Below are positions 1-10,616 of a DNA stretch of 37,867 nt, piece after piece. The stretch comes from Deltaproteobacteria bacterium (GTDB lineage Bacteria > Desulfobacterota > Desulfarculia > Adiutricales > Adiutricaceae): NCBI GenBank assembly GCA_031264145.1, contig JAISEK010000098.1, positions 1 through 37,867 of the forward strand, written 5' to 3'. A program made the translations under genes and the position numbers. Within the stretch, counting starts at the first letter, position 1; each line of letters starts with the position of its first letter. The notes under the pieces are model-generated. The model saw only the letters and a list, made by a program, of their open reading frames with translations, made no database searches and was not told the DNA's origin.

Positions 1-116
1 CGGCGGCCGGGCTGGCCCAGAAGGCGAGTCAGACGCTTCGGACGCCCGTCCCGTGCCCATGCCACCGGGGCTGGCGGGCGCCTGCCGCCCAGGGGGCCAC
101 CGTTTTGCGAATGAGG
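1..116. other. GC-rich upstream segment, no gene
   Basis: No supported coding region is visible before the mgtE promoter. Open frames running through this stretch on both strands are continuations of out-of-frame shadows of mgtE. Confidence 0.5.
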
Positions 117-146
117 TTGACTTTGCCAAAATCACAAGAGTAGAAT
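117..146 (+). promoter_or_regulatory. sigma70-type promoter for mgtE
   Basis: TTGACT at 117-122 and TAGAAT at 141-146 are separated by 18 bases in the only locally AT-enriched patch upstream of mgtE. This predicts a leader of about 175 bases. I looked for an M-box (ykoK) magnesium riboswitch in that leader and could not recognise its conserved elements. Confidence 0.6.
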
Positions 147-329
147 CTTCGGAGCACAAGCCCGCCTGGCCTCGGCCCCGCCTGCCCCTGGGAAGGATTT
201 CGGGTGGGCCGGGCAGATCCGGGGAACTGGCCGACCGTGGAGATCGCGCGCGACCGGGGTCCATAGATCCTGGGCCCAAATGGCCCCCAGAGCCCAGACC
301 CAAGGCCGGGGCTCCCTGGCAGGAAGATT

Positions 330-1661
330 ATGAATCCCAACCCGCTACTCAACATCGCCCCTCTCCTGGAGGAAGGCCGGGAAGCCGACCTGGCGAGCAT
401 CCTCTCGGGCCTGCACCCGGCCGACGTCGCCGAGGCCTTGAGCCCCCTGGACATGGAGGACACCATCAAGGTGATGTCCCTGCTGGATATCCAGCAGGCG
501 GCCGACGTCCTGGTCGAGCTCAGCGAGTCGGCCAGGGACCACGTGGCCCAGGGGCTGCCCAGGGACCAGCTGGCGGAGCTGGTGGCCGAGATGGATTCCG
601 ACGACGCGGCGGACATCGTCGGGGACCTCGACGGCCAGACGGCCGAGGAGGTCCTGTCGGCCATAGACTCCGAGGACTCCGAGGACGTCAGGCGCCTGCT
701 GATGTACGACGAGGAGACCGCCGGCGGCCTGATGCAGGTCGAGCTGGTCTCGGCCCAGGACACCCAGTCCGTGAGCCAGGTCATAGAGAGGATCCGTGAG
801 CTGAGCAAGAAGGTCGCGGACTTCGGCCACGTGTTCGTGGTCGACCGCAACGGCGGCCTCCGGGGCGTCGTCAGCCTCAAGGACCTGGTCCTGGCCGCCC
901 CGGGGACCTCCATGGCCGACCTGGTCCAGAACCCGGGCCTGGTGGTGAGGGTCGACGAGGACCAGGAGGCCGTGGCCCAGAAGTTCCAGAAATACGACGT
1001 CCGGGCCGCCCCGGTGGTCGACAGCCAGAACCGCCTCCTGGGCCGGATAACCGTCGACGACATCATCGACGTCCTCCACGAGGAGACCGACAAGGACTTC
1101 TACCGCCTGGCCGGATCGTCCGAGGAGGAGATATACACCAGCGGGACAGTCAGGACCGCGGCCCTGAGGCTCCCCTGGCTCCTCTTCAACCTCTGCGGCG
1201 GGTTCATCACCTCCATGATCCTCACGCACTTCGAGGCCTCGCTCCTGAAGACCGTGGCCCTGGTGACCTTCGTCCCCATGGTCATGAGCCTCTCCGGGGC
1301 CGTGGGCTCCCAGTCGGCCACCATCACGGTCCGCGGCCTGGCCATGGGCCGCATCGCCACCGGCCAGGTGCTCCGGAGCCTCTACAAGGAGCAGAAGGTC
1401 ACCGGCTTCATGGCCCTGGCCTTCGGCCTCACCATCACCCTGGTCTCAGGCACCATCCACGGGACCCTCAGGCTGGGCCTGGCCGTCGGCCTGTCCATAT
1501 CGGTGGCCATCCTCGTCTCGGCCTTCCTCGGGGCGGTCACGCCGGTCTTCTTTCGGGCCGTCCACATCGACCCGGCCCTGGCCTCGGGGCCGGTGGTCAC
1601 CTCGACCAACGACGTGGTCAGCCTCCTGATCTACACCATCATCGGGACCTCGGTGGCCTGA
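330..1661 (+). CDS. mgtE: MgtE-family magnesium transporter
   Basis: This is a 443-residue inner-membrane Mg2+ channel/transporter of the MgtE family. Residues 1-130 form the helical MgtE N domain (repeated D/E-rich segments such as HPADVAEAL and [11 protein letters not shown]). Residues about 130-255 form two CBS domains (DEETAGGLM opens the first). The C-terminal 180 residues hold about five hydrophobic segments, including the pore-region motif [13 protein letters not shown]. Family knowledge: the cytosolic N and CBS domains sense Mg2+ and gate the dimeric pore. The length is normal. The ATG at 330 follows AGGAAG at 321-326. It stands at the head of a co-directional run into phoH, 95 bases downstream. 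Identification is secure. Confidence 0.95.
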   Translation: MNPNPLLNIAPLLEEGREADLASILSGLHPADVAEALSPLDMEDTIKVMSLLDIQQAADVLVELSESARDHVAQGLPRDQLAELVAEMDSDDAADIVGDLDGQTAEEVLSAIDSEDSEDVRRLLMYDEETAGGLMQVELVSAQDTQSVSQVIERIRELSKKVADFGHVFVVDRNGGLRGVVSLKDLVLAAPGTSMADLVQNPGLVVRVDEDQEAVAQKFQKYDVRAAPVVDSQNRLLGRITVDDIIDVLHEETDKDFYRLAGSSEEEIYTSGTVRTAALRLPWLLFNLCGGFITSMILTHFEASLLKTVALVTFVPMVMSLSGAVGSQSATITVRGLAMGRIATGQVLRSLYKEQKVTGFMALAFGLTITLVSGTIHGTLRLGLAVGLSISVAILVSAFLGAVTPVFFRAVHIDPALASGPVVTSTNDVVSLLIYTIIGTSVA

Positions 1662-1756
1662 GGCCCAAAACCGGAGTAACCAGCGCCCGCGAAAATGCCG
1701 CCCCGCCCCACAGATCCCGCCCACCGGCCTGGCCCGGCCAGGCCCGAGGCCCAGAG

Positions 1757-2760
<1,004 letters not shown>

Positions 2761-2764
<4 letters not shown>

Positions 2765-5094
2765 CCGACAAGAAAACCCTGTCCCCCGCCCGGTCCCGCA
2801 AGCGCCCGGCCTGGCGGGATAGGCTTGGCCAGATGGCGGCCGGCATGAGGCCCAGCCGGGGGCAGGCCAGCTTCTTCGTGGCCCTGGTCCTCATCGCCAT
2901 CCTGACCGTGGCCCTGTCCCGGCCCACGCCCGACAACTTCGTGGTCGGCCAGAAGGCCAACCACACCTACATGTGCGACAAGGACCAGAAGGTCCCGCTG
3001 AAGGGCACGGACATCGCCAGGGAGAGGGCCAGGGACGCGGTCGCCCCCATCTTCGCCCTCGACTACGGGGTCGGAGCCAGGGCCATCGAGGACTTGCGCG
3101 GGTTTTTCGCCTCTGGCCGGCTCCTGGCCGCCTCCGGTCAGGTGCTGCCGGGATACGGCGCCTTCGGGGAGGAATTCTGCCGGGCCTTCGAGCTGGGGGA
3201 AGACTGCCGGACCGTGCTGGACCTGGTCTGGCGCCGGGGCTTCGACCACGGGCTGGAGGACCAGACGGCCGCTCTGGCCATGGAGATCATGGGCCAGGGA
3301 ATCATGTCCGAGGAGGACCACCGGGGCCCGCTGGCCGGCCGGGACATCGAGATAAGCCGGGCCCTGACTGGCGCTTCCGGGGTAAGCTTCTCCTCCGTCC
3401 TGACGCTCCCCAGGGCCAGGGAGCTGGTCGGGTCCAGGACCGGCCGGCTGGGCCTGGACGGCCAGACCGCGCCCCTGGCCGACGTCCTGGCCAGGGCCCT
3501 CTTGCGCCCCAACCTCAGTCTCGACGATAAGGCCTGGGAAGACAGGAAGATGGAGGCCGAGGCGAAGGTCGAGTCGATCTACTCGCTGGCGGCCGGGGAG
3601 ATCATCGTCAGGGAGGGGGAAATAGTCTCGCCCCTGGCCGGCCAGCTCCTGGAGGGCATCCTCAAGGAGGGGGGCAGGGAGGCCGGCCTGTCCATTCGCC
3701 CCTACCTGGGCCTCCTGGTGCTCCTCTTGGTCTTTCTGGCTGTCAACCAGGCCCTGATCCACCTGGACGCCAAGGGGCCGGGGGTCGCCCCCCGCGAGAT
3801 GATCCTCATCTCCTTCCTTCTCCTGTGGTTCATAATCCTGTCCTGGTGGTCGGGGCACCTGACCAGGGGCCTCTTCCACGGCATGAAGAACTTCGACGTC
3901 CGGACCACGTTCCTGGCCATGCCCTTCCCGGCGGCGGCCATGCTGGGGGCCATCTTCCTCGGGCTCCGGCGGACGGTGTACATATGCTTCCTGGGGGCCT
4001 TCCTGGGGGCGATCGCCACGCCCCAGGTCTCGACGCTCTCGGCCTTCATCTACACCTGCAACGGCTGCATGGTCTCGATTTGGGGCCTCAGGCGCATCAG
4101 CGAGCGCTCCAGGTTCATCCCCTCGGCCTTCCTGGCCGCCCTGGTAAACTGCCTGACCATGATGGCCCTGACGTTGGCCGACGGCGACCTCCTGAGCCGC
4201 CAGTTCCTCTTCAACCTCTACGCCGCCGCCATCTCCGGGCTCTTGTCCGGCATTCTGGCCAGCGGCTTCGTCACCTTCTTCGAGGTGGCCCTGGGCCTCA
4301 CGACCAACCTGAAGCTCATGGAGCTGGGGAACCTCAACCGGCCCCTCCTGAGGGAGCTGATGCTGGCCGCCCCGGGGACCTACCACCACTCGGTCATCGT
4401 CGGCAACATGGTCGAGGCGGCGGCGGAGGCCATAGGGGCCAACCCCCACCTGGCCAGGGTCGGGGCCTACTACCACGACATCGGGAAGATCAGCAAGCCC
4501 CTCTACTTCATCGAGAACCAGACCGGCGAGAACAAGCACGAGACCCTCACGCCGACCATGTCGGCCCTGGTCCTCGTGGGCCACGTCAAGGAAGGCGCCG
4601 AGCTGGCCAGCAAGGAGAAGCTGCCCGAGGCCGTCATAGACATAGTCGAGCAGCACCACGGGACGAGCCTGATGACCTACTTCTTCCACAAGGCCAAGGA
4701 AAACCGCGGCCCCAACTCCGGCCCGATAAACGAGGGGGACTTCCGCTACCCCGGCCCCAAGCCGGCCAGCAAGGAGGCCGGCCTGGTCATGCTGGCCGAC
4801 GTCTGCGAGGCGGCCACCAGGTCCCTGACCGAGCCCACGCCATCCAAGATCCAGGAGCTGGTCAAGAACCTCATCAACCGGGTCTTCGACGACGGCCAGC
4901 TGGAGTCATCGGAGCTGGTCCTCAAGGACGTGACGGAGACCATGAGGATATTCAACAACATCCTCGTGGGCATATACCACCACAGGATAGCCTACCCCGG
5001 GATCAACAAGGACGCCCAGAACGAGCAGGCAGCCAAAAGCAAGGTCATCTACGGCCAGATGTACGACGAGGCCGGAAAGCCCCTGACCCATTAG
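2761..5094 (+). CDS. pgpH: PgpH-type membrane HD phosphohydrolase (7TM-HD)
   Basis: The 777-residue protein has the PgpH/YqfF architecture: a short basic cytoplasmic tail, one N-terminal membrane segment (about residues 37-57), a large extracytoplasmic 7TMR-HDED domain (to about 300), a block of seven membrane segments (about 315-510), and a cytoplasmic HD domain. The metal-binding HDIG is at residues 572-575 within YYHDIGK, with the upstream histidine pair in TYHHS and the downstream EQHHGT. Family knowledge: characterised PgpH proteins hydrolyse cyclic di-AMP, and whether this organism makes c-di-AMP cannot be told here. The ATG at 2761 overlaps the phoH stop, and the phoH-pgpH-ybeY order is a common conserved cluster. 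Confidence 0.93.
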
Positions 5095-5391
5095 GCCACC
5101 GAGTCTACGAATCGGCGGGCGACGCCCCCAGCGGCCCTTGGCCTCGCCGGAGGCGGGCCAGGGGCCTTTTGCCGGCCATGGGCGGGCCAGGGGCCGCTCC
5201 CCCGGGCTTTCCGGCAGGCCGCGCCGGCCGCTGGCGTGGACCCAGCGAGGTCGGCCGGGTGACTCTGCCGGCGTCGGGCCTCCTGGGCGAGTTCCAGGGG
5301 ATGCCCGCCTGGATCGCGGCATCCCTGCCGGCGGCTCCCGCGCGGCGCGGGCTGCCGGCGGCCAGAAGACGAAAGGGACGGGAACGGCCGA
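5095..5391. other. GC-rich spacer between pgpH and ybeY
   Basis: This is an unusually long gap inside a normally tight cluster. It holds a short direct repeat (GCGGGCCAGGGGCC, near 5153 and 5182). A low-complexity Pro/Gly/Arg open frame at 5138-5395 has a TGA overlapping the ybeY ATG, but its composition looks like random GC-rich DNA and I do not call it a gene. Confidence 0.5.
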
Positions 5392-5823
5392 ATGACCATC
5401 GCCATAGTCGAGGAATGCCCGGGCCCCAGCCCGCACAAGATCAGGAGACGCCTGGGCCGTCTCCTGAGGGAGCTGGGCTACGCCGGCCATGGCCTTTCCG
5501 TCTGCCTGACGGACGACGAGGGCATCAGGCGGCTGAACAGGGACTTCCGGGACAGGGACGCGAGCACCAACGTCCTGGCCTTCCCCGACACGCCCCTGGC
5601 CCTGGGGCAGCCGAGATATCTGGGCGATCTGGTCCTGTCGCTCCCGACCGTGGAGCGCGAGGCCGCCGAGCAGGGCCAGGAGACCGGCTATCTGCTGTAC
5701 TTCTACCTGACCCATGGCCTCCTCCACCTCCTTGGCTTCGACCACGAGAAGGGCCCCGCGGAGGAACGGGAGCAGGAGGAGGAGACCTTGAGGCTCATGG
5801 CCCTCATCAGGCACGATCCCTGA
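5392..5823 (+). CDS. ybeY: YbeY endoribonuclease / rRNA maturation factor
   Basis: The protein is 143 residues, the usual YbeY size. The zinc site H-x3-H-x5-H is present as THGLLHLLGFDH, with histidines at residues 108, 112 and 118, preceded by LNRDFRDRDASTNVLAFP, the other conserved family block. Family knowledge: YbeY is a single-strand endoribonuclease in the cytoplasm involved in 16S rRNA 3' processing and ribosome quality control. Its partner phoH lies two genes upstream. The ATG at 5392 follows the GGGACGGGAACGG stretch, a weak ribosome binding site. Confidence 0.95.
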   Translation: MTIAIVEECPGPSPHKIRRRLGRLLRELGYAGHGLSVCLTDDEGIRRLNRDFRDRDASTNVLAFPDTPLALGQPRYLGDLVLSLPTVEREAAEQGQETGYLLYFYLTHGLLHLLGFDHEKGPAEEREQEEETLRLMALIRHDP

Positions 5824-5888
5824 GTCCCTCCGCCATTCTGGGCGGGGGAGGCGGGTCCGGGGGCTCCCCCGGCCGCCGGCCAGGTCCA

Positions 5889-6112
5889 GGTCCAGGCCCG
5901 CGGCCGGGGCGCCGGCAACGCGACGCGGCAAGGCAAGACCGGCCTTGGCCCCAACGAGGCCTATCTTCCGCCCCGGGCCGCCATACTTCCCCGCCGGCCA
6001 GGTCCAGGCCCGCGGCCGGGGCGCCGGCAACGAGACGCGGCAAGGCAAGACCGGCCTTGGCCCCAACGAGGCCTATCTTCCGCCCTGGGCCGCCATACTT
6101 CCCCGCCGGCCA
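5889..6112 (+). repeat. 112-base perfect-period tandem duplication before glgC
   Basis: Two adjacent copies, 5889-6000 and 6001-6112, differ at only two positions that I can see (CGCGACGCGG versus CGAGACGCGG, and CCCCGGGCC versus CCCTGGGCC). The array fills the ybeY-glgC spacer and ends 22 bases before the glgC start. I see no coding sense in it. Confidence 0.9.
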
Positions 6113-6134
6113 CGCCCGGCGCCAAGGAGTGCCC

Positions 6135-7412
6135 ATGAAGAACGTCATCGCCTTGATCATGGCCGGCGGCAAGGGCGAGCGCTTGATGCCCCTGACCAAG
6201 TCCCGCTCCAAGCCGGCCATCCCCTTCGGGGGCATATACCTGCTGGCCGACCTCTCCCTCTCCAACTGCATCAACTCCGAGGTCTACAAGATCCTGGTCC
6301 TCCCCCAGTACAAGGCCCAGACGCTCATCCAGCACCTGGAGTCCGGCTGGAACATCTTCAGCCAGCCCCTGGGGCACTTCCTCAGAATCGTCCCGCCGCA
6401 GATGATGGCCGGCGACAAGTGGTACCAGGGCACGGCCGACTCCATCCGCCAGAACCTGGAGATGATCGAGGCCGAGTCGCCCTCCCACCTCCTCATCCTG
6501 TCGGCCGACCACGTCTACAAGATGAACTACGCCGGCTTCAAGCGCTACCACGAGGCCAACCAGGCCGACGTGACCATAGCCGTCATCGAGACCGCCAGGA
6601 GCCAGGCCAAGGAATACGGGGTCCTGCAGGTTGACGGAGACTTCAGGGTCACTGGCTTCCAGGAAAAGCCCAAAATCCCGGCCACCATCCCCGGCCACCC
6701 GGACCAGTGCCTGGCCTCCATGGGCATCTACGTCTTCACGGCCCAGGTCCTGGTGGATCTCCTGAGGAAGGACGACCGCCCTGACTTCGGGAAGGACATC
6801 CTGCCCAGCATCCTCAAGACCCACAAGGTCATGGCCTACCCCTACCGCCGGGAGAACCGCATAGAGGAGGTGGTCTTCTTCACCGACGAGGGCGGCAGCC
6901 GGGCCGAGCGCCCTGTGGAGGTGGCCCCTGATTCCGGCTACTGGCGGGACGTGGGCAACCTCGACTCCTACTGGAACTCCAACATGGATCTCTGCGGGCT
7001 GTCCCCCTATTTCAACCTCTACGGGGTCCGCTGGCCCATGCGCACCTCCCAGCGCCAGTTTCCACCGGTCAAGACCCTCTCGGTGACCGAGCCGGACGGC
7101 AGCCTCCTCCACGGGAGGGCCCGGGACTCCCTGGTCTCCCACGGCTGCGTCATCGGCGGCGGCCTGGTCAGGAACAGCGTCTTGTCCTACAACGTCTCCG
7201 TCCACAGGGGCGCCGAGATCGACGAGTCGGTCATCATGGAGAACGTGGACATCGGCCGCTTCTGCAAGATCAAGAAGGCCATCATCTCCGACAACGCGAG
7301 GATCCCGGCCAAGACCACCATAGGCTTCAGCCCGAAGGACGACCGCCGCCGCTTCTCGGTCACCCCCAGGGGCATCGTCGTGGTCACCAAGGAGGACTTC
7401 GGCGAGGCCTGA
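6135..7412 (+). CDS. glgC: Glucose-1-phosphate adenylyltransferase
   Basis: This is ADP-glucose pyrophosphorylase, which makes ADP-glucose from ATP and glucose-1-phosphate for glycogen synthesis. The 425-residue length matches bacterial GlgC. The N-terminal nucleotidyltransferase motif is MAGGKGERLMPLTKSRSKPA. The family block WYQGTADSIRQN and the sugar-phosphate site GFQEKP are intact, and the last 130 residues show the left-handed beta-helix pattern (VIMENVDIGRFCKIKKAII). The ATG at 6135 follows AAGGAG at 6124-6129. No other glycogen gene lies in the window. A long open frame extends this reading upstream through pgpH, but that part is an out-of-frame shadow. A terminator follows at once. 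Confidence 0.95.
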   Translation: MKNVIALIMAGGKGERLMPLTKSRSKPAIPFGGIYLLADLSLSNCINSEVYKILVLPQYKAQTLIQHLESGWNIFSQPLGHFLRIVPPQMMAGDKWYQGTADSIRQNLEMIEAESPSHLLILSADHVYKMNYAGFKRYHEANQADVTIAVIETARSQAKEYGVLQVDGDFRVTGFQEKPKIPATIPGHPDQCLASMGIYVFTAQVLVDLLRKDDRPDFGKDILPSILKTHKVMAYPYRRENRIEEVVFFTDEGGSRAERPVEVAPDSGYWRDVGNLDSYWNSNMDLCGLSPYFNLYGVRWPMRTSQRQFPPVKTLSVTEPDGSLLHGRARDSLVSHGCVIGGGLVRNSVLSYNVSVHRGAEIDESVIMENVDIGRFCKIKKAIISDNARIPAKTTIGFSPKDDRRRFSVTPRGIVVVTKEDFGEA

Positions 7413-7428
7413 CCGCCGGGTCCGGCGG

Positions 7429-7454
7429 CCAGGGCATATCAGCCTGGTTTTTTT
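7429..7454 (+). terminator. Rho-independent terminator after glgC
   Basis: CCAGG (7429-7433) and CCTGG (7443-7447) form a stem with a nine-base loop, followed by seven T (7448-7454). A second GC-rich inverted repeat (CCGCCGG/CCGGCGG, 7413-7427) lies directly upstream and may strengthen it. Confidence 0.75.
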
Positions 7455-7477
7455 GGGTATTTTTGGGCATCCCCCCC

Positions 7478-7507
7478 TTGACATCGTGGCCCGTGGCCCG
7501 TTATAAT
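7478..7507 (+). promoter_or_regulatory. Consensus sigma70 promoter of the envelope gene run
   Basis: A perfect TTGACA (7478-7483) and a perfect TATAAT (7502-7507) are separated by 18 bases. The site lies between the glgC terminator and an AT-rich leader of about 200 bases that leads into the ankyrin gene. It is the best promoter in the window and probably drives the co-directional genes from 7719 onward. Confidence 0.8.
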
Positions 7508-7718
7508 AATGGATAGCAGATGTTTAATTTAGTTTAAAAATATTGAATTACATTTTTTAGGCACACAAGTCTATTTTACAATTCTTTTTATGCATCATTT
7601 TTTATCTTCATGGTCAATGACAACTCACATATGATGCCATACATTAAGCTTCAGATTCTATGCCCCTATGCCGAAGGCTGACCTTCAATTCCCCCGATCC
7701 AGACAGACGAGGTCCCAA

Positions 7719-9059
7719 TTGTCCATTTTGCCAAAAACAGCCGCGTTTCTCGCATTCATCCTGGCCCTCCTCGCCGGCCCGTTCCTCTGGGCGCCCACGG
7801 GGGAGGCCCAGGATGAACCGTCCCAGGAGGCGGCCCCGGGGCCCGCCGGGGACCAGGGCCAAGCGACGCCGGGGGAGGAGCCCCTGGCCCCTGGGGCCGA
7901 CGGCCCGCCCGAGGGCGACGAGTGGATTGAGTTCTGCGGCTCGGCCGGTCCCGACGAGATACGGAAGGCCATAGCGGACGGCGCCGACGCCAACCATGTC
8001 GCCCCTGGCGGGCTGACCCCGCTCCTGTCCGCGGCGGCCTTCAATCCCGACGTGGCGGCGGTGGAGGCCCTTCTGGACGCCGGGGCCAACATCGAGGCCG
8101 TCGAGGGCCGCTTCGGCCTCAACGCCCTGATGCTGGCCGCCTCCCACAACCCCCTGCCGGCCATGGTCGACCTGCTGGTTGCCAAGGGCATCCCCGTCGA
8201 CCGGCAGAACTTCCAGGGCGGCACGGCCCTCATCCAGGCCGCCTCCAGCAACCCCAACCCGGCCGTCTCCGAGGCCCTCGTCCGGGCCGGGGCCGACCTG
8301 GAGACCAGGGACTCCCTCGGGGCCACCCCCCTGATGCATGCGGCCGGCTACGGGAACGCCATGGTCATCCGCAGGCTGCTGGAGCTCAAGGCCGACCCCC
8401 TCAAGGCCGACGAGGCCGGCGACACCGCCCTGGCCTGGGCTGCCCGCAGCAACGTGGACTCCGGGGCCGTCTTCGAGCTCCTCAGGGCCGGGGCCGACCC
8501 GAAGACCAGGAACCTGAGGGGCTTCAGCCCCCTGTACCATGCGGCCGTCAACCCCAACTCCGACGTGCTGGCCATTCTCCTGGAGGCCTCCGGCGGCGAC
8601 CTGTCCCTCCTCAGGTCGCCCGAGAGCTCGGCCCTTTTCGCCGCCACCTACTTCAACCCCAACGTCAACGTGGCCAGGCGCCTCATCGCCCTGGGCGCCG
8701 ACGTCAACGAGCCCCACACCGACGGCATGACCATCCTCATGGCCTCCATCGTCAACCCCGAGCCGGCCATGACCAAGCTCATCCTGGCCCAGAGGGCCGA
8801 TCCCAACGCCACGGACTCCTTCGGGCGCACGCCCCTGATGCTGGCGGCGGCCCTGGCCAGAGACCCCATGGTCGTCAGGCTCCTCCTGGGGGCCGGGGCC
8901 GACCCCGCCCTCAAGGACAAAGAGGGCAAGACGGCCGTGGACTATGCCGAGGGCAACGACACCAAGGCCGTGTCCCAGCTGTTCGACAGGTTCAGGGACG
9001 ACGACGCGACGGAGGAGGAGGAGGCGGAGGCGGAGGCTCCCCAGCCAGGGGCCGAGTGA
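7719..9059 (+). CDS. Secreted ankyrin-repeat protein
   Basis: The 446-residue product starts with a signal peptide (SILPKTAAFLAFILALLAG, ending near GEAQD) followed by an acidic Pro-rich linker. From about residue 70 to 430 it is a continuous ankyrin array of roughly ten units, with repeated TPLMHAA, TALIQAAS, LLDAGANIE and LLGAGADPALKDKEG motifs. A short Glu-rich tail ends it. Ankyrin arrays bind proteins, and the partner is unknown. TTG at 7719 is chosen because GAGGT (7709-7713) sits five bases before it and the signal peptide then begins correctly. The ATG at 7668 in the same frame has no ribosome binding site. The likely location is the periplasm or cell surface. Confidence 0.85.
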   Translation: MSILPKTAAFLAFILALLAGPFLWAPTGEAQDEPSQEAAPGPAGDQGQATPGEEPLAPGADGPPEGDEWIEFCGSAGPDEIRKAIADGADANHVAPGGLTPLLSAAAFNPDVAAVEALLDAGANIEAVEGRFGLNALMLAASHNPLPAMVDLLVAKGIPVDRQNFQGGTALIQAASSNPNPAVSEALVRAGADLETRDSLGATPLMHAAGYGNAMVIRRLLELKADPLKADEAGDTALAWAARSNVDSGAVFELLRAGADPKTRNLRGFSPLYHAAVNPNSDVLAILLEASGGDLSLLRSPESSALFAATYFNPNVNVARRLIALGADVNEPHTDGMTILMASIVNPEPAMTKLILAQRADPNATDSFGRTPLMLAAALARDPMVVRLLLGAGADPALKDKEGKTAVDYAEGNDTKAVSQLFDRFRDDDATEEEEAEAEAPQPGAE

Positions 9060-9176
9060 GCCTCCGGCGGCCCCGGGAAACCGCCTTGGGCCAGGCAAGG
9101 ACGCCAGTTCGCAAGGAATTGGCCAACCATGGCCGCAGATTGCCGACTTTTTGGGTCTTGGACCAAGGATGACTCG

Positions 9177-10031
9177 ATGGACCAGAACGATTCCCCAAGG
9201 GCGCGACTTCTCCCCTGCCTCGTCCTGGCCGGCCTCATGGGCCTGGCCAGCCTCCTTATGGCCCGGCCCGGACCGGCCCTGGCCCGGTTCGCCGGGGATC
9301 TGGCCTTCTGCGGGGAGAGGGTGCCGCTTTCCAGGACCGAGGTCCACGAGAGCATCGACCAGGAGCTGCTGCTCCTCTCCGAGGCCAAGAGCAGGGTATG
9401 GCTGACCCTCAGGCGCTCCGAGCGCTTCCTGCCCGTGATAGACCAGGCCCTCCGGCAGAGCAAGGTCCCCCTTGACTTCCGCTACCTGCCCATGGCCCTG
9501 ACCAACCTGGCCCCTGACTTCCGCTCCGGCGGCCGCCAGGGCCTCTGGCGCCTTTCCGAGCCCGAGGCCGTCTCCATGGGCCTCTTGGTCAACAAGGACG
9601 TCGACGAGCGGCTGGACCCGGTGGCCTCCTCGCTGGCCTCGGCCGAGAGGATCGCCGCCCTGGGGAAGTCGGCTGGCGGCTGGACCATGGCCCTGGCCTC
9701 CTTCCTGGACCCCTCCGCCGTCTCGGCGGCGGTGGCCCAGGCGGGGCAGGAGGGCGGGGACTTCTTCTCCCTGTACGTGCCAGAGCCCCTGGACAAGGCC
9801 GTGAGCCTGGTCCTGGCCGGCAAAATCCTCTACTCGGCGCCCGAGGACTACGGCTACCGCCTGACCCAGGCCTGGCCGGTCCTGGCCAACGGCCGGCGGC
9901 GGATCGAGGCCGCCCAGGACATGAGGGCCCTGGCCGGATCGCTCAAGGTGGACTACAGGACCTTCAGGGACATGAACCCCCACATCCTGGGCGACTCGGC
10001 CCCGGCCGGGTCCTATCTCAACGTTCCCTAG
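9177..10031 (+). CDS. MltD-like protein lacking the catalytic glutamate
   Basis: The 284-residue protein has an N-terminal hydrophobic signal segment (LLPCLVLAGLMGLASLLMA). Its central part follows the MltD/Slt lytic transglycosylase domain: VPLDFRYLPMAL, GRQGLWRLS, DERLDPVASS and WTMALASF all align with family blocks. The family motif YLALVES becomes YLPMALT here, so leucine 108 replaces the catalytic Glu. It ends with the MltD-type segment leading to LNVP, without clear LysM domains. I infer a non-cutting peptidoglycan binder or scaffold. ATG 9177 is preferred over ATG 9129 because AAGGA (9165-9169) precedes it by seven bases. Confidence 0.75.
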   Translation: MDQNDSPRARLLPCLVLAGLMGLASLLMARPGPALARFAGDLAFCGERVPLSRTEVHESIDQELLLLSEAKSRVWLTLRRSERFLPVIDQALRQSKVPLDFRYLPMALTNLAPDFRSGGRQGLWRLSEPEAVSMGLLVNKDVDERLDPVASSLASAERIAALGKSAGGWTMALASFLDPSAVSAAVAQAGQEGGDFFSLYVPEPLDKAVSLVLAGKILYSAPEDYGYRLTQAWPVLANGRRRIEAAQDMRALAGSLKVDYRTFRDMNPHILGDSAPAGSYLNVP

Positions 10032-10043
10032 GCGGCGGGATCC

Positions 10044-10616
10044 TTGCCCGTCCTCCTCGCCCTCATCCTAGCAGCTGGCGTGGCCCTGGCCGTGGTCTAC
10101 AACCGCCTGGTGGTCCTCAGGAACCGCGTCGGCAACGCCCTGGCCCAGATCGACGTCCAGCTGAGGCGCCGCCATGACCTGGTGCCCGGCCTGGTGGAGT
10201 CGGCCAGGGCCTTCCTGGTCCACGAGCGGTCCGTCCTCGACGAGGTAGCCCGCCTCAGGGCCGCGGCCGCGCCATCCCTGGACCGCCAGGGGCCAGGCCA
10301 GCCCGCGGCCGGCCTGGTCGAGGGCGATCTGGCCCTCTCCGGGGCCGTGGGGCGCCTAGTCGCGGTGGCGGAGTCCTATCCCGGGCTAAGGGCCGACGGG
10401 ACCATGGCCCGCCTCATGGAGGACCTGACCAGCGTGGAGAACAGGGTCGGCTTCGCCCGCCAGGCCTACAACGACGCGGCCATGAGATACAACCTGGCCA
10501 GGGAATCCTTCCCGGCCCTTCTCTTCGCCTCCCTCTTGGGCTTCGGGGAGGCCAGGCTCTGGTGGGCGGCCCCTGGGGACCGTGCCGGCCAGCGCCGGGG
10601 GGGACAAAAACTATGA
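10044..10616 (+). CDS. LemA-family membrane protein (first copy)
   Basis: The 190-residue protein has one N-terminal membrane segment (LLALILAAGVALAVVYN) followed by the LemA signature NALAQIDVQLRRRHDLVPG and a helical coiled domain with AVAESYPGLRA and ENRVGFARQAYNDAAMRYN. LemA proteins are membrane-anchored with a helical bundle, often encoded beside M48 proteases. Their molecular role is poorly defined. The start is TTG at 10044 after a weak GGCGGGA, because no ATG lies before the membrane segment. Its TGA overlaps the ATG of the second lemA (ATGA). Confidence 0.85.
   Translation: MPVLLALILAAGVALAVVYNRLVVLRNRVGNALAQIDVQLRRRHDLVPGLVESARAFLVHERSVLDEVARLRAAAAPSLDRQGPGQPAAGLVEGDLALSGAVGRLVAVAESYPGLRADGTMARLMEDLTSVENRVGFARQAYNDAAMRYNLARESFPALLFASLLGFGEARLWWAAPGDRAGQRRGGQKL

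Noticed and set aside
147-329. M-box magnesium riboswitch in the mgtE leader
   Set aside because: The leader is long enough, but I could not find the conserved M-box segments; a covariance search would decide.
53-799. Plus-strand open frame overlapping the start of mgtE
   Set aside because: It runs through the mgtE promoter and leader and then out of frame with MgtE; composition only.
5138-5395. 85-codon frame whose stop overlaps the ybeY start
   Set aside because: The overlap is suggestive of coupling, but the product is random-looking Pro/Gly/Arg sequence with no good ribosome binding site.
3825-6134. Upstream extension of the glgC frame through pgpH and ybeY
   Set aside because: The extension is out of frame with two conserved genes and low-complexity; GlgC begins at ATG 6135 with a proper ribosome binding site.
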